In this document: one piece after another, positions 1 to 10,029 of the stretch
Layout of the letters: every line of letters begins with the position of its first letter
Position numbering within the stretch: position 1 is the first letter of the stretch
Origin: Hippopus hippopus
Taxonomy: Eukaryota; Mollusca; Bivalvia; Cardiida; Cardiidae
Direction of reading: 5' to 3'
NCBI GenBank assembly: GCA_946811185.2
Contig: OX328097.1
Span: 8,564,252-8,628,251, forward strand
Length of the DNA stretch: 64,000 nucleotides
Translations under genes and position numbers: made by a program
The notes under the pieces: generated by a model
What the model was told of the DNA's origin: nothing
The model's database searches: none
What the model saw: only the letters and a program-made list of their open reading frames with translations

Positions 1-244
1 TCGTCATCTGCGTTGTTGTCGTTGTGCAAAAACTTTGACATTTTGTTATATCTCAGTTTCCTCTCAACACATGTACTTGAAACTTGGAATAATTGTTCAC
101 TAGTAAAAAAGCAACCCATACAACAAAGGTAGGTAACTCCAAAACTGTTTTGTCCAAATTATGCCCCTTTTGCTACTTGGAATTTTAACTTACTATCCAG
201 CAACCAACAGCCAATCATTGGCACCCTCATGAGGTGCTCTTGTT
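1..244 (+). repeat. HEL-c element, 3' part (Helitron2-like)
   Basis: The sequence begins inside a member of a family seen again at 6.9, 12.5, 31.7, 55.7, 57.1 and 60.7 kb, with shared blocks such as TGTGCAAAAACTTTGACATT. It ends with the hairpin GCACCCTCATGAGGTGC followed by CTCTTGTT. The left end is outside the window. Confidence 0.7.
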
Positions 245-256
245 CAACTTAATATT

Positions 257-536
257 TTTAGCCACTATCGGGCATGTGCTCTTGTTCAAGAAATGGTCTT
301 TGGGTGACCTATCCCAAAATTTATTTGCAGAATTCTGATTTTTTCAAAAACATGGCTGTGGTGATGATTGTAGGGGTGGTGACAGATTTTGAAATGATTT
401 TTACAGGTGACCTTTTCATAATTGCTTGGCAAAATAATGATTTTGTTTCCAAAAATTTCAATACTTTAAAAAAAGTTGGTTGTGGTCTTCTCAAAAATCC
501 AGATGAGCGATCCAGAGCCATCTTGGCCCTCTTGTT
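257..536 (+). repeat. HEL-b 3' fragment
   Basis: This is near-identical in layout to 31437-31710. It ends in the inverted partner GATGAGCGATCC, a GGGCCA/TGGCCC-like hairpin and CTCTTGTT. The 110-codon open frame here is a by-product of the repeat. Confidence 0.65.
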
Positions 537-639
537 TAAAATTTTGTTAGGTGGGAAAGAGAAAACCAAAAAAAAAAACAGATTCTTTCAAGTTGGAAGT
601 ATTTAAAGACAACAATTGAAAGTATAACTCAATAAGAAT

Positions 640-785
640 AATTCAAGATTTGACTTTGCAAGGGCAGAAATCATTTTGGGAAAAGGAGAAAATGCTTTTT
701 ACCAGCACTTTTCCTTTCCACATTATGTTTCCACTCTTCTTTCTCAGAGCCATTAAAGCTTGGTATTGTGGTTCGAAATGTTAAT
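640..785 (+). repeat. MITE-A, degenerate
   Basis: The core is recognisable as GGGAAAAGGAGAAAATGC, with the right arm ending near 785. The palindrome has decayed and the TTAA ends are not clear. Confidence 0.55.
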
Positions 786-1202
786 TGTTTACTGGATGAC
801 AAAATTTTAGACTTCCAGACGAAACAAGTTTTCAATTTAGTGCAATTAAGGAATTTATCTTAAGTATTTTCTCTATTTTCCCCTATGTTTTCAAACTTTC
901 CATTGCATTATTCTTAGAAGCATGAGCTGAGGTGGGGGGTGTTTCGAAGGTCACATGTTTTTAAATTATGTCTATATGTGAACCTTGGTGAGACAACTCT
1001 ATGCAGAGCAAAAATTTCAGGTGTCAGGCTCCAAGGTCAATGCAGGGGTTGGTGGTCGTGGGGAAGGAGGGAGGGGGTGTTTCTAGGCAATGTTATCTTC
1101 ATGGCATATATTGCCATGCTTTGCGGAGCTGTTCTATTTGTCCATTTCATGTTTTACCGTCCATTTTGTTGATCAAAATTGCATAATTCCGTGCTATATG
1201 AA
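786..1202. other. Intronic or intergenic spacer, nothing recognised
   Basis: No exon, RNA gene or repeat family from elsewhere in the window was recognised. There is a short G-rich patch near 1020-1085. Confidence 0.4.
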
Positions 1203-1293
1203 AACTCTTTACCTGTGAATCCAATCCTTGAGAAAGAAGACTTATGAAAACATTATGCGAAAAGGAGAAAATGCTGGTAACCTCAGTGCCAGT
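1203..1293 (-). repeat. MITE-A, left half only
   Basis: It begins CTCTTTACC, has the CTTGAGAAAGAAG block and the core to GCTGGTAACC, and then stops abruptly. The second half of the palindrome is missing. Confidence 0.6.
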
Positions 1294-1663
1294 GGCTACT
1301 CCGATTGCTTTTGGTAGTAAGCTTGTCAAAATTAATTTGACCCAGTGAGCAGGCGTCTTGCGTATGTGTCTTTGTCTGCGAGCTTTGGTGTATGCCGAGA
1401 GGATCATCAAATTATCGGGTATAGAGGAAGTAAAAATCGTAACAATGTATCCGTAGGTGAACCTGTGTTTGAATCGTTAATGGATGTTGTATAATTATTT
1501 GCATTGTTTGTGTTACAAAAAAAGACACACATAGGTATGTATGGCCCTGCACACATATGAACATGACAGTCAGTCACAACTGAAATAAAAAAAAGAAACA
1601 GAACACTACTAAAAATTGCAAGGACAACATTAATGCTTAACCGAACCACAAAATTTATTGTTA
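1294..1663. other. Spacer, nothing recognised
   Basis: Low-complexity A/T-rich sequence with short CA/TG-rich runs. I see no gene or known repeat. Confidence 0.35.
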
Positions 1664-1835
1664 GACTTGTCTATTTTTTGAAAGCATTTACATGTGACAG
1701 ATTCAGTGTATTGAAACAAACATCTTTTAGAAGTTTGAAAACATTGTGGGATAGGGAAAAAATGCTTGTCACAGGACTTAGTATGACTTTTTCTTCTTTT
1801 TTCCACTTTGTTTTCAAAGGCTGTCTTTACCCAAG
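1664..1835 (+). repeat. MITE-A, degenerate
   Basis: The blocks TTAGACTTGTC, GAAAGCATTTACA and GAAAACATTGTGGGA occur in MITE-A order. The right half is heavily diverged. Confidence 0.55.
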
Positions 1836-1976
1836 GTTATATAACGGAGTCGTTTGGTAATGGATTCGAACGTGGATTATACAATATTTGATTACAAAGC
1901 GTGGACTTTTACATAATTGTGCTGAAGCATTATAAATATTACTTAATTCTTTACAGTATGACAAGAATTTAAACAA

Positions 1977-2110
1977 TAAATGGGCGCTCACAATTATTGT
2001 TGCCTTTGCGGCCAGTGTAGATCAAGATCGGACTGCACAAAATGTGCAGTCTGATCTTTGATCTACATTTCCCGCTTTGCTGAGACAGTATAGGCAAAAG
2101 CAATGATCAT
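1977..2110 (+). repeat. MITE-B core
   Basis: The shared palindrome AGTGTAGATCAAGATC...GATCTTTGATCTACA is centred near 2045, with the flank TTTGCGGCCAGTG also found at 14070. The outer ends are not resolved. Confidence 0.6.
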
Positions 2111-2149
2111 GAAATCACAATTACTTTGGTCTATTTCTAGACTGAAATA

Positions 2150-2359
2150 ATGAATTTTAGACTTGTCCAAATTGAAAGCATTGGCATAGGACAAAATAAA
2201 AGTAGCTCAAAAGCTGAAATTTGTTTTGGAAAGGATAGAAAACATTGTGGGAAAAGGAGAAAATGCTGGTTACCAGCATTTTCTCCTTTTCCCACAATGT
2301 TTTCTAAAGGCTTCCTTCACAGGGTCGTTAAAAGGCGGAATTGTGTTGTAAAGTGTTAA
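2150..2359 (+). repeat. MITE-A, nearly complete, forward
   Basis: The order TTTTAGACTTGTCCAAATTG, GAAAGCATTGGC, core palindrome, GGGTCGTTAAAA, AAGTGTTAA is kept. The 65-bp core around 2271 is perfect: two 32-nt arms around one central T. Confidence 0.88.
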
Positions 2360-2383
2360 AGTTTAAGATTTGTAAAAAATAAA

Positions 2384-2553
2384 AGCATCAAAAGATGACA
2401 AAAGCAAAAGCAGCTCAAATGAATGGATAAGTCATTGAAACAGTAGAAAAATTTATGAGACATATTTTTTCCGAAGCTTCTTCTTTACCCAAAGTGTTTT
2501 TTAAAGTCCTGTACCTGTAGGTTGTTAAAACTTCTGATTGTGTGTTAAAGGAT
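2384..2553 (+). repeat. MITE-A, degenerate
   Basis: Arm fragments AGATGACAAAAGC, CAGCTCAAATGA and ATTGTGTGTTAAAGGATTAA are kept in order, but the core palindrome has decayed. Confidence 0.5.
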
Positions 2554-2770
2554 TAATAATGGATTGTGGTGGTTGAAGATATGATACAAAGATATTTGCC
2601 AACTGATTCTGTCAGACATGTCTGATTTTGTAAGATAGCATAGTGATATCCCCTTGCTCTAACACCATTGTTGATAGAATTTACTGAAAGTATTTTGCCT
2701 GTTCTAAATTGAAGAATATAATGTAAGAAAAAAGTAACACAAACTGACACGCGTACACAAAAATATCAAA

Positions 2771-3172
2771 ACATGCTCTGTGAAAAGGGGGATTAATGCA
2801 ACTTCAAAAAGTATCGACCCAGATCAGCCTGTGCAGTCTGAGCAGGCTTACATGGGCTGAAACTTTTTGCTATTGGTCAATTTTTCTGCCTATCCAAGGA
2901 CTATTCTACCTCATTATTCAGTCTATTGTTAACAAAATGTATTTAATGGATCCAAATATAATTATGTAATGACTCAGACTATGCAGTCAGTGCAGGCTGA
3001 CCTGGGCTGAAATTGTTTGCTATTGGTCAGTTTTGTTGCATATACAAGGACCATTCTACCTTATGAGTTAGTCGATTTTTATGTATTTTATGGATCAATA
3101 ATCATGTAATTACTAGCTTGGTATAATATATCCATAGATGCATAAAGCCCCCTTTTGCCAGAGCATGGCTCT
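2771..3172 (+). repeat. MITE-C with internal duplication
   Basis: Inverted ends are ATGCTCTGTGAAAAGGGGG and CCCCCTTTTGCCAGAGCAT. The CAG-GCTGACCTGGGCTGAAA module occurs twice (near 2820-2870 and 2975-3025), so this copy is longer than the roughly 255-bp copies at 12.9 and 16.6 kb. Confidence 0.8.
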
Positions 3173-3211
3173 GTAATTGAAGCAGAAAACTATTTTGTCA
3201 TCTGAATAACA

Positions 3212-3430
3212 TCTCTTTACAAAATGACAAAACTTCAGACAGTTCCAAATGGAAAGCATTTGCAGATGACAACTTAGATATAACTTAATAATATAACTAT
3301 ATAATTATGGACTACTATATGTTTTTGAAAAGGTTGAAAAACATTGTGGGAAAAGGAGAAAGTGCTGGTTACCAGCACTTTCTCCTTTTCCCACAATGTT
3401 TTAAACAGCCTTCCTTAAGACTTATGTGAT
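3212..3430 (+). repeat. MITE-A, forward
   Basis: It starts CTCTTTACAAAATGACAAAA. The core carries a paired change (AGTGC/GCACT in place of AATGC/GCATT) in both arms, so it is still a perfect palindrome. Confidence 0.82.
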
Positions 3431-3718
3431 GAAGAGTGAACAAAACCTCCATTTGTTCCAGGGAGTGAAATAAGCTGCAGATGTGTCAAAATGAACTAAG
3501 ATGTAAGAGACTGTAAAGCCATGTCTGTCTTGATATGATTGATAAGAAACTGTTACATGTCAACAAAAATTTAAATTGAATTTTTCTTTTTGGGAAAAAA
3601 TTAACTGAATTCTTAAAGGAGGAAATTCCTATTTGTACTTGCCTCATAGGGAAAAAATTGAAAAAATATAAAAAATGTTTTTTTTTTTTATATTAGGCTG
3701 AAACAAATGTTCACTCCT
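3431..3718. other. Spacer, nothing recognised
   Basis: A-rich sequence with a T10 run near 3690. No gene or repeat family was recognised. Confidence 0.35.
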
Positions 3719-4338
3719 TTTTAGCTCCACTGGCCGAAGGCCAGCGAGCTATTGTCATGGCGTTGTGTCCGTCGTCCGTCCGTCCGTTCGTTCGTCCATT
3801 CATCTGTGCGTGCGTCCGTAAACTTTTTCTTTAAAAAACTTCTCCTCAGAAACTATTGACTGGATTTTTACCAAATTTCACAGGAATGTTCCTTTGGTGG
3901 TCCTCTTTCAAATTCCTTCAAATAATTGTGTTCCATGAAGAATTCTGGTTGCCATGGCAACCAAAGTAAAAAACCTTTAAAAATCTTCTCCTCCCAAACC
4001 GCTATTTGGATAGCATTATTATTTTGCAGGAATGTTCCTTAGATACAGGTTTACAGAATTCCTTAAAAAAAAAAAGATCTGTCAAAAAACATGGCTTTTA
4101 TGGGAGACTCATTTTCCTTTTATGGTATAAAGTAAAATCTTTGAAAAATTTCTTCTCTAAAACTATTCATTGGATTTCATTGTTGTTTTGCAGGTAAGTT
4201 CCTATGGTGGTTGTCTACCAAACTGTTTCTTCAGTGAGCTAAAATGCAGGATTGAATGATAATTGTTAAAAACTTCCTTTCGCCATTATAGAAATATCAG
4301 GCCTGTGGAGCGATACAGGCGCTCAAGCGCCTCTAGTT
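3719..4338 (+). repeat. HEL-a element, about 0.6 kb
   Basis: The 5' end TTAGCTCCACTGGCCGAAGG carries a hairpin. The 3' side has CCTGTGGAGCGATACAGG, inverted to the 5' end, then the hairpin GGCGCTCAAGCGCC and TCTAGTT. This asymmetric layout is that of Helitron2/Helentron elements. Deoxy-rich GTCCGTCCGT tracts follow the 5' end. Confidence 0.78.
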
Positions 4339-4396
4339 CCATGTTGCTTTAGCCCTCCCCAAAACAAAGAAGGATGGTGGCTTTACTGGAATCAGA

Positions 4397-4594
4397 GTGC
4401 ATATTCACCAACCATTCTTAAGAATGTTCTTCGCATTATTCTCCAGAATTTTCTGTATGTGGAAGTAACACAACTTCTGACTGGCTAAACCAAATGGTTT
4501 AGCCAATCAGAAGTTATGTTACTTTCACGTTTAGAAATTCTTGCAATGATATAAGACAAAGAACCTTCTTAAGAATGGTTGGTGAGTATGAACC
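4397..4594. repeat. MITE-H
   Basis: Terminal inverted repeat ATTCACCAACCATTCTTAAG against CTTAAGAATGGTTGGTGAGT. The centre is a palindrome around CTGGCTAAACCAAATGG. A second copy is at 39512-39711. Confidence 0.8.
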
Positions 4595-4807
4595 CAGGTT
4601 GTCCATGTGTCCACTTCTTCACCTAGAGTTTACAACCAATTTGGCTGAAATTTTAATGAGAACTTGTGCCTGCAGTTCTGCAGCTGTTAATGTGATTGGC
4701 CATTATTACAGGAATTTTTGGCCTGTTGAATTTTTTTCCTCATTCAGTGACATTTAGGCAATCTAATTATCTCAAGCACCTACGTTGGTTTGTGATGATT
4801 GCTTCAT

Positions 4808-5038
4808 TTAACTCATTACCAAACGATGAAATTCTGGATTTGACTGAATTGAAAGCTTTTGCAAAAAGCACATTAAATGCAATGCAAATGATGATTTCTG
4901 TTTATGATGGGGTAGGAAACAGTGTGGGAAAAGGAGAAAAATGCTGGTTATCAGTATTTTTCTCTTTTTCCCACTATGTTTACAAAAGCCCTCTCTTTCA
5001 TGTTTGTTAAAACTCGTGATTGTGTGGTGAAGGGTTAA
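4808..5038 (+). repeat. MITE-A, full length with TTAA ends
   Basis: TTAACTCATTACCAAACGA at the left, TGTGGTGAAGGGTTAA at the right, with the core GAGAAAAATGCTGGTTATCAG in between. 231 bp including both TTAA. Confidence 0.9.
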
Positions 5039-5150
5039 TCCTTCACTTGCATTTATGAAAAAAGCTTTTAGAAAAACGTTGTAGAAAGAGAAGAAAATGC
5101 TGGTAACCAGCATTTTCTTCTTTTCCTTCAATGTTGTCTCCATAATTACA
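5035..5150 (-). repeat. MITE-A, truncated, sharing TTAA with its neighbour
   Basis: It begins at the TTAA that ends the previous copy and keeps only the core palindrome (GAAGAAAATGCTGGTAACC and its complement). Confidence 0.65.
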
Positions 5151-5262
5151 ATCCCATATTTATAAAAGGGAGGGGGGGTGTTAGTAAATTTCGTTGTTGT
5201 GCAACAGCATGTAAAGACTGCTTATGACAGAGACTGACCTATGGCTGAATTTCAGTAGCTAT

Positions 5263-5486
5263 TGCCCTTTACCACACAATCCGAAGTTGGTTTTATCAAC
5301 TCTGGGGGAGAAACCTTTTGAGAACATTGTGGAAAAGTAGAAAATGCTGGCGACCAGCATTTTCTCATTTTTCCCACCATGTTTTCTACCCTTTGAAAGA
5401 TAAAAATTGTAGTTTGAGTAACAGTTAACTTGTTGGCAGCACATGTTTTCATTTTGGACAAGTCTACAGTTTATTGCCTGGTTAAG
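5263..5486 (-). repeat. MITE-A, reverse
   Basis: CCCTTTACCACACAATCC, core with GGCGACC centre, GTTGGCAGCACATG, GGACAAGTCTA and a decayed right end CTGGTTAAG. Confidence 0.82.
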
Positions 5487-5526
5487 CATGAAAGAGACCA
5501 ACTTGCAAGATAAATCAAGCCTTGGG

Positions 5527-6000
5527 CGATGAATGTGGACATCAGACTGGGGTGATGAATGTGGACATCAGACTGGGGCATTGAATGTTGACACCAGACT
5601 GGGGCGTTGAATGTGAACATCAGACGGAGGCGTTGAATGTGAACATCAGACTGGGGCGTTGAATCTGGACATCAGACTGTGGCATTGAATGTGGACACCA
5701 GACTGGGGCTTTGAATGTGGACACCAGACTGGGGCATTGAATGTGGACAACAGACTTGGGCACTGAATGTGGACACCAGACTGGGGCATTGAATGTGGAC
5801 ACCAGACTGGGGCATTGAATGTGGACAACAGACTGGGGCATTGAATGTGGACACCAGACTGGGACATTGAATGTGGACACCAGACTGGGGCATTGAATGT
5901 GGACAACAGACTGGGGCATTGAATGTGGACACCAGACTGGGGCATTGAATGTGGACACCAGACTGGGGCATTGAATGTGGACAACAGACTGGGGCATTGA
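5527..6000. repeat. 26-bp minisatellite with 78-bp higher-order repeat
   Basis: About 18 tandem units of the type GGGGCATTGAATGTGGACAC followed by CAGACT. In the right two thirds, units ending ACAACAGACT, ACACCAGACT and ACACCAGACT alternate regularly, giving a 78-bp (3 x 26) higher-order unit. Left units are more diverged (GTTGAATGTGAACATC). The minus strand is open in all three frames for 112-125 codons, only because the unit has no stop. Confidence 0.95.
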
Positions 6001-6037
6001 CTGAAAATTTACTCCATGAGATCATCACAGTCATCAA

Positions 6038-6249
6038 TTAAACCTTTATCACATAATCCCAAGTTTTATCTATCCTGATAAGAGACAATTTGGGAAAAGG
6101 AGAAAATTCTGTTTATCAGTATTTTCTCTTTTTCCCAAATTGTTTTCTACTTTTTCATAGATAAATTTCCACCATTTGGTGGATTTATCTATGAAAAAGT
6201 AGAAAAAAAATGCTTTGCACTCGGACAAGTCCTATCTTTTGTCATTTGA
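6038..6249 (-). repeat. MITE-A with a second palindrome
   Basis: Ends CCTTTATCACATAATCC and GTCATTTGATAAAGG. Besides the central palindrome at 6090-6150 there is another perfect one of about 58 bp at 6147-6204 (CTACTTTTTCATAGATAAAT and its complement), apparently from inverted duplication of one arm. Confidence 0.75.
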
Positions 6250-6891
6250 TAAAGGATTATAAACACATGACTGTCTTCTAAATCTTGAATTTTATTGTCT
6301 CCAATTTGCTCAGCGATACCAGTGGCATACTAAAGGTGAAAGTGCCATGATTTCTATTGTATTGTTTTGACAACTTCATGCAAGTGATGTCACTGCAGTG
6401 TTTTGTACTGACAACTTGATGCAAGAGAACTGCTCAAGTGACGTCTATGTATTGGTTTGTAGTGACTGCTGGATGCAAGTAAACTGCCCACTCAACTCTT
6501 GCTTCCAATTTAGACTAGTTTAAAATTATGTCGTTTGGTAAAGAGTTAATCTTATCATTTTGAGCTAGCTCAGTTTGTAGCCTGCAGATCCTTTGAATTT
6601 AGACAAGTCTTAAATATAAATAGGGCATCTGTGTCGGTGACAAATTTCTAGTTTGAATATGGTTAACCTAGTGTGACATAAGCTGTAGACCGGCCATAAA
6701 ACGCTATACTTTGAATTATGGTTAAGCATAATCCATATATTTTTTATCATGTGACATTCCCATAAGCATTTGCAAAATGCTGGCAGAAAATCTACCTTGT
6801 GCAAATATCGATGAAAAACAAAATTACTTCCCTTTCTTATTCATTGATGGTTTGTAAACTATTGTCATATTAAATTCAATACAAAAAGATT
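6250..6891. other. Spacer with small MITE-A scraps
   Basis: Fragments GACTAGTTTAAAATTATGTC and TTTGGTAAAGAGTTAA near 6505-6550 are the end of a MITE-A. An imperfect local duplication (TGACAACTTGATGCAAG) occurs near 6370-6480. Nothing else was recognised. Confidence 0.45.
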
Positions 6892-7946
6892 TTTAGCTTG
6901 TGTGTTTTGCAAAAAAAATCTAGTTACTGTCAAAGCCCTGTAGTTGTCTGCATCTGCATTGATGTTGTGCAAAAACTCTGACATTTTATGATATCACTGT
7001 TATTATGCCCCCCTTCGAAGAAGCGGGGGTATATTGCTTTGCACTTGTCCGTCGGTCCGTAGACCACATTTTTGTCCGGAGCATAACTCAAAACGTATTT
7101 CAGGTATCATCTTGAAACTACATAGGTGGATAGATCTCATTAATGAGAAGTGCAGTGCACAAGAATCATAACTCTGCCCATCATATTTATGGAGTTATTG
7201 CCCTTTGTTGATTTTCATACTTAATTTTTGTCCAGAGCATAACTCTAAAAGTATTTCAGGTATCCTCTTGAAACCTCATAGGTGGATAGATCTCATTAAG
7301 GAGAAGTGCAGTGCACAATTACCATAACTCTGCCCATCATCTTTTTGGAGTTATTGCCCTTTGTTGATTTTCATACTTAATTTTTGTCTGGAGCATAACT
7401 CAAAAGGTTTTTCAGATATCATCTTGAAACTTTATATGTGGATAGATCTTATTCAGGAGAAGTGCATTGCACAAGAACCATAACTCTGCCCATTATATTT
7501 TTGCAGTTATTCCCCTTTGTAGATTTTCGTACTTATTTTTTTTCCGGAGCATAGCTCAAAAAGTATGCGAGGTAAAATCACGAAACTTTAAAAGTTAATA
7601 GTTCACATAAATGGGAAGTGCAGTGCCCAAGAATTTATCATTAATGATTTTTGAGTAATTACCCTTTGTTCGTTTTTACACTTTGAACTTAACAGTTTAT
7701 AATCACATGTTATATTTAGAATTGGATGCCATTAGGGGGGCATACATGTTTTACAAACATCTCTTGTTACTTAAGATATGTACTTCAAAATTGGACAAGT
7801 TGATTTTTTACTATCAAAAGGGGAACCCAAACATCAAATACAGGTATCCACAAAAGTGTTTTTGACACAGTCATGCCACTTTTTTGACTTACAATTTTCA
7901 CTGAAAATCAAGCCGAGCGTTGGCACCCCCATGCGGTGCTCTTGTT
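6892..7946 (+). repeat. HEL-c element interrupted by HEL-d
   Basis: The left part reads to ATCACTGTTATT at 7004 and the right part resumes ACTTAAGATATGTACTTC at 7769, joining to the same sequence seen uninterrupted at 55840. It ends in hairpin GCACCCCCATGCGGTGC plus CTCTTGTT. Confidence 0.78.
7005..7768 (+). repeat. HEL-d element (Helitron2-like) with internal tandem repeat
   Basis: 5' end ATGCCCCCCTTCGAAGAAGC contains a hairpin. The 3' side has the inverted partner AGGGGGGCAT, then hairpin ATGTTTTACAAACAT and CTCTTGTT. Inside are about four units of roughly 157 bp beginning GTCCGGAGCATAACTC. The ends are fixed by the interrupted host HEL-c. Confidence 0.82.
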
Positions 7947-7964
7947 GAAGTTTGGTTTGATTAT

Positions 7965-8567
7965 AAAGCCTTGGTCACACCGAGCTAACGGACGAGTAAC
8001 GGATAAAAAATCATTTCATCCGTTCGTGTCCGTTCGTATCCGTTTTATGTTCGTTTCTTATCCGGTGAATCCGCTACTTGTCCGGCTATGTCCGTTCCGT
8101 CCGGTGGGAAGTTTTGAGCATGTTCAAAACTTTCCACCGGACAAAACGGACAGAGACATGCAAATGATAGACTTTGGATGCATCTGACAATTTATACCCT
8201 CGGCATGTCACGTGACCAGTACGTTCCTCGTACGTTGGTGTTCGGTACATTTCCGTTCATCGTACGTTTTGTCCGGTTCTCATGCGTTGCACTTCCGTTT
8301 TATCCGGTACAAGTCCCTTACTTGTACGGTGATATCCGTTAATAGACCGTTTATTATCCTGTACATATCCGTTAAACGTGCGTTTTTTTCCGTTACATGT
8401 GCGGTATTCATGCGGTCATTGTGTGGCTTCCTCGCTCCACACACCGATCGCGTGAGCCTCGAGCGGCAGAGGAGATGAATTTTGTCACCGGATAACCAAA
8501 TTCTGCATGTTTTTGTCCGTTTCCCCCCCCCCGTTACATATCCGTTAGCCGGTCTGACCAAGCCTTA
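7965..8567. repeat. Inverted-repeat element made of CCGTT-type short repeats
   Basis: Ends AAGCCTTGGTCACACCGAGC and (complement) AAGGCTTGGTCAGACCGGC continue into CTAACGGA on both sides. The inside has about twenty loosely spaced TCCGTT/GTACGT words and a palindrome at 8096-8143 (TCCGGTGGGAAGTTTTGAGC and its complement). It is CpG-rich against its surroundings. No coding frame is convincing. Confidence 0.72.
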
Positions 8568-8707
8568 AGATATCTAAATAGAGACCCCTTTAAACTGTAG
8601 TTTTTAGTCGAATTGTGGTTTCCTTGTTGTTTGTGTGTAGATATGTTTTGATCTTTATTCAACACCATGTTATCGGACAAGGTTCAGCGAGTTCTCCGAT
8701 TTTAAAA

Positions 8708-8951
8708 TGTTACATGCTCTGGCAAAGGGGGTTTAATGCATCTCTATGTTATCACATATTAAGGATCCATATATCCACATTTTGTATAACAACTTAGTGA
8801 ATCATAAGATACACTAGTCCTGTAACATACCGAAAATTTTATTAAAAGCAAACAGTTTCAACCCTGGTCAGCCTGGGTGGACTGCAGAAGCTAACCTAGG
8901 TTGCTACTTTTTGCAGATGCATTAAGCCCCCTTTTCACAGGGTATGGCTCA
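8708..8951 (-). repeat. MITE-C, reverse
   Basis: Inverted ends CATGCTCTGGCAAAGGGGG and CCCCCTTTTCACAGGGTATG, with the GGTCAGCC module near the right end. Confidence 0.78.
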
Positions 8952-8989
8952 ATTTTGATCTCCCTGTAATTTTTTTTTTAATTCTTTTC

Positions 8990-9252
8990 AAAACAGCAAA
9001 ACTTTAGACCACCAAATTAAAAACATTTGCAGATGACAAATGCAGCTCAAATGATGATTTCTGTCTATGATAGGATAGAAAATATTGTGAAAAATGAGGA
9101 AATGCTGGTGACCAGCATTCCATCTTTTCCTATATGTGTTTTTTTTTTTTCCCCTTTTTAAAACAAATGTAATCATTTGAACCACATATTTGTTGTCTAC
9201 AAATGCTTTTAAATTTGACTAGTCTAAAATATTGTTATCTGGTAGTGAGTTT
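8990..9252 (+). repeat. MITE-A, rearranged
   Basis: Left arm and core are present (GGAAATGCTGGTGACCAGC). After a T10 tract, an inverted left-type arm (GTTGTCTACAAATGC, ATCTGGTAG) follows, so both ends derive from the same arm type. Confidence 0.65.
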
Positions 9253-9312
9253 ATAAGAAACATTTGTCTAGATACAAAATAATATCTTAGACTTGTAGTT
9301 CAATCCAATAAA

Positions 9313-9533
9313 TCCTACAGCATGACAAAATTTTAGACTTGTCCAAATTCAGGGCATTTACAGGCAACAAATCAAAGGTAGATCAAATGTTTGAACTTGT
9401 CTTTGATAAAGTAAAAGACATTGTGGGAAAAAGAGAAAATGCTGGTCACCAGCATTTTCTCTTTTTCACACAATGTTTTCAAAAACTTTCTTTGTCAGGT
9501 TAATTGGAACTTGGGATTGTTTGGTAAAGTGTT
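9313..9533 (+). repeat. MITE-A, forward
   Basis: GACAAAATTTTAGACTTGTC, core with GGTCACC centre, then GGATTGTTTGGTAAAGTG and TTAA. Confidence 0.85.
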
Positions 9534-9586
9534 AATAGTGAGGGAAAAAGATCAAAATGTTGTATTTTCAAGGTTGTTTTGTGTAT

Positions 9587-9852
9587 AGTGAAACTGCTTT
9601 AACTTGTCACTTAATGAACATGTTGTCTTTTTCTTGAACTATTTATACATCTCCGATAAATTTCCAATTTTATAGGATGTTTACTTTGGAATCATGTGTC
9701 CAGATAATTTACTTCTACACCATCGACAAGGTAACTAGATCAGTTTATTATACAAACATTTTAAATATTTGAACTCTGTTTAGAACAAGGCAAATGTCGG
9801 AGAACCGAACACGGTCATGGAATAAAGTAGTGACAAGTAAAGGCAGTTTTAA
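9587..9852. repeat. MITE-K (TA-type inverted repeat)
   Basis: Terminal inverted repeat AAACTGCTTTAACTTGTCAC against GTGACAAGTAAAGGCAGTTT, 266 bp apart. It contains an exon-like block at 9676-9730 that is better explained as part of this element. Confidence 0.65.
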
Positions 9853-10029
9853 AATACCATGTTTGATATGTCCTATGTACAAGCCAACATTCTCTGAAAA
9901 TTCAAGAATTTAAAAAATCATAATGCTAGCAAGGTCCATAAAGTGTTTTATAGTGTCTAATTTTATCAAATCACTGACTTTTCTCACTTTATAGGGGCTT
10001 ATGCCATGACATCTGAGTCATTTTCAAGC

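Noticed and set aside
274..606. 110-codon frame near the left edge
   Set aside because: It lies mostly in a HEL-b 3' fragment repeated at 31.5 kb, where the equivalent frame differs and breaks.
5527..6000. Possible CRISPR array
   Set aside because: Units are contiguous 26-bp tandem copies without spacers, and the DNA is eukaryotic.
5620..6037. Three overlapping minus-strand frames of 112-125 codons rich in CPHSMPQS-like repeats
   Set aside because: All three frames are open only because the 26-bp minisatellite unit lacks stops.
9676..9730. Exon-like block with acceptor and donor (reads DVYFGIMCPDNLLLHHRQ)
   Set aside because: It lies inside MITE-K with clear inverted ends, matches no PKD region, and its phase does not help to join other exons.
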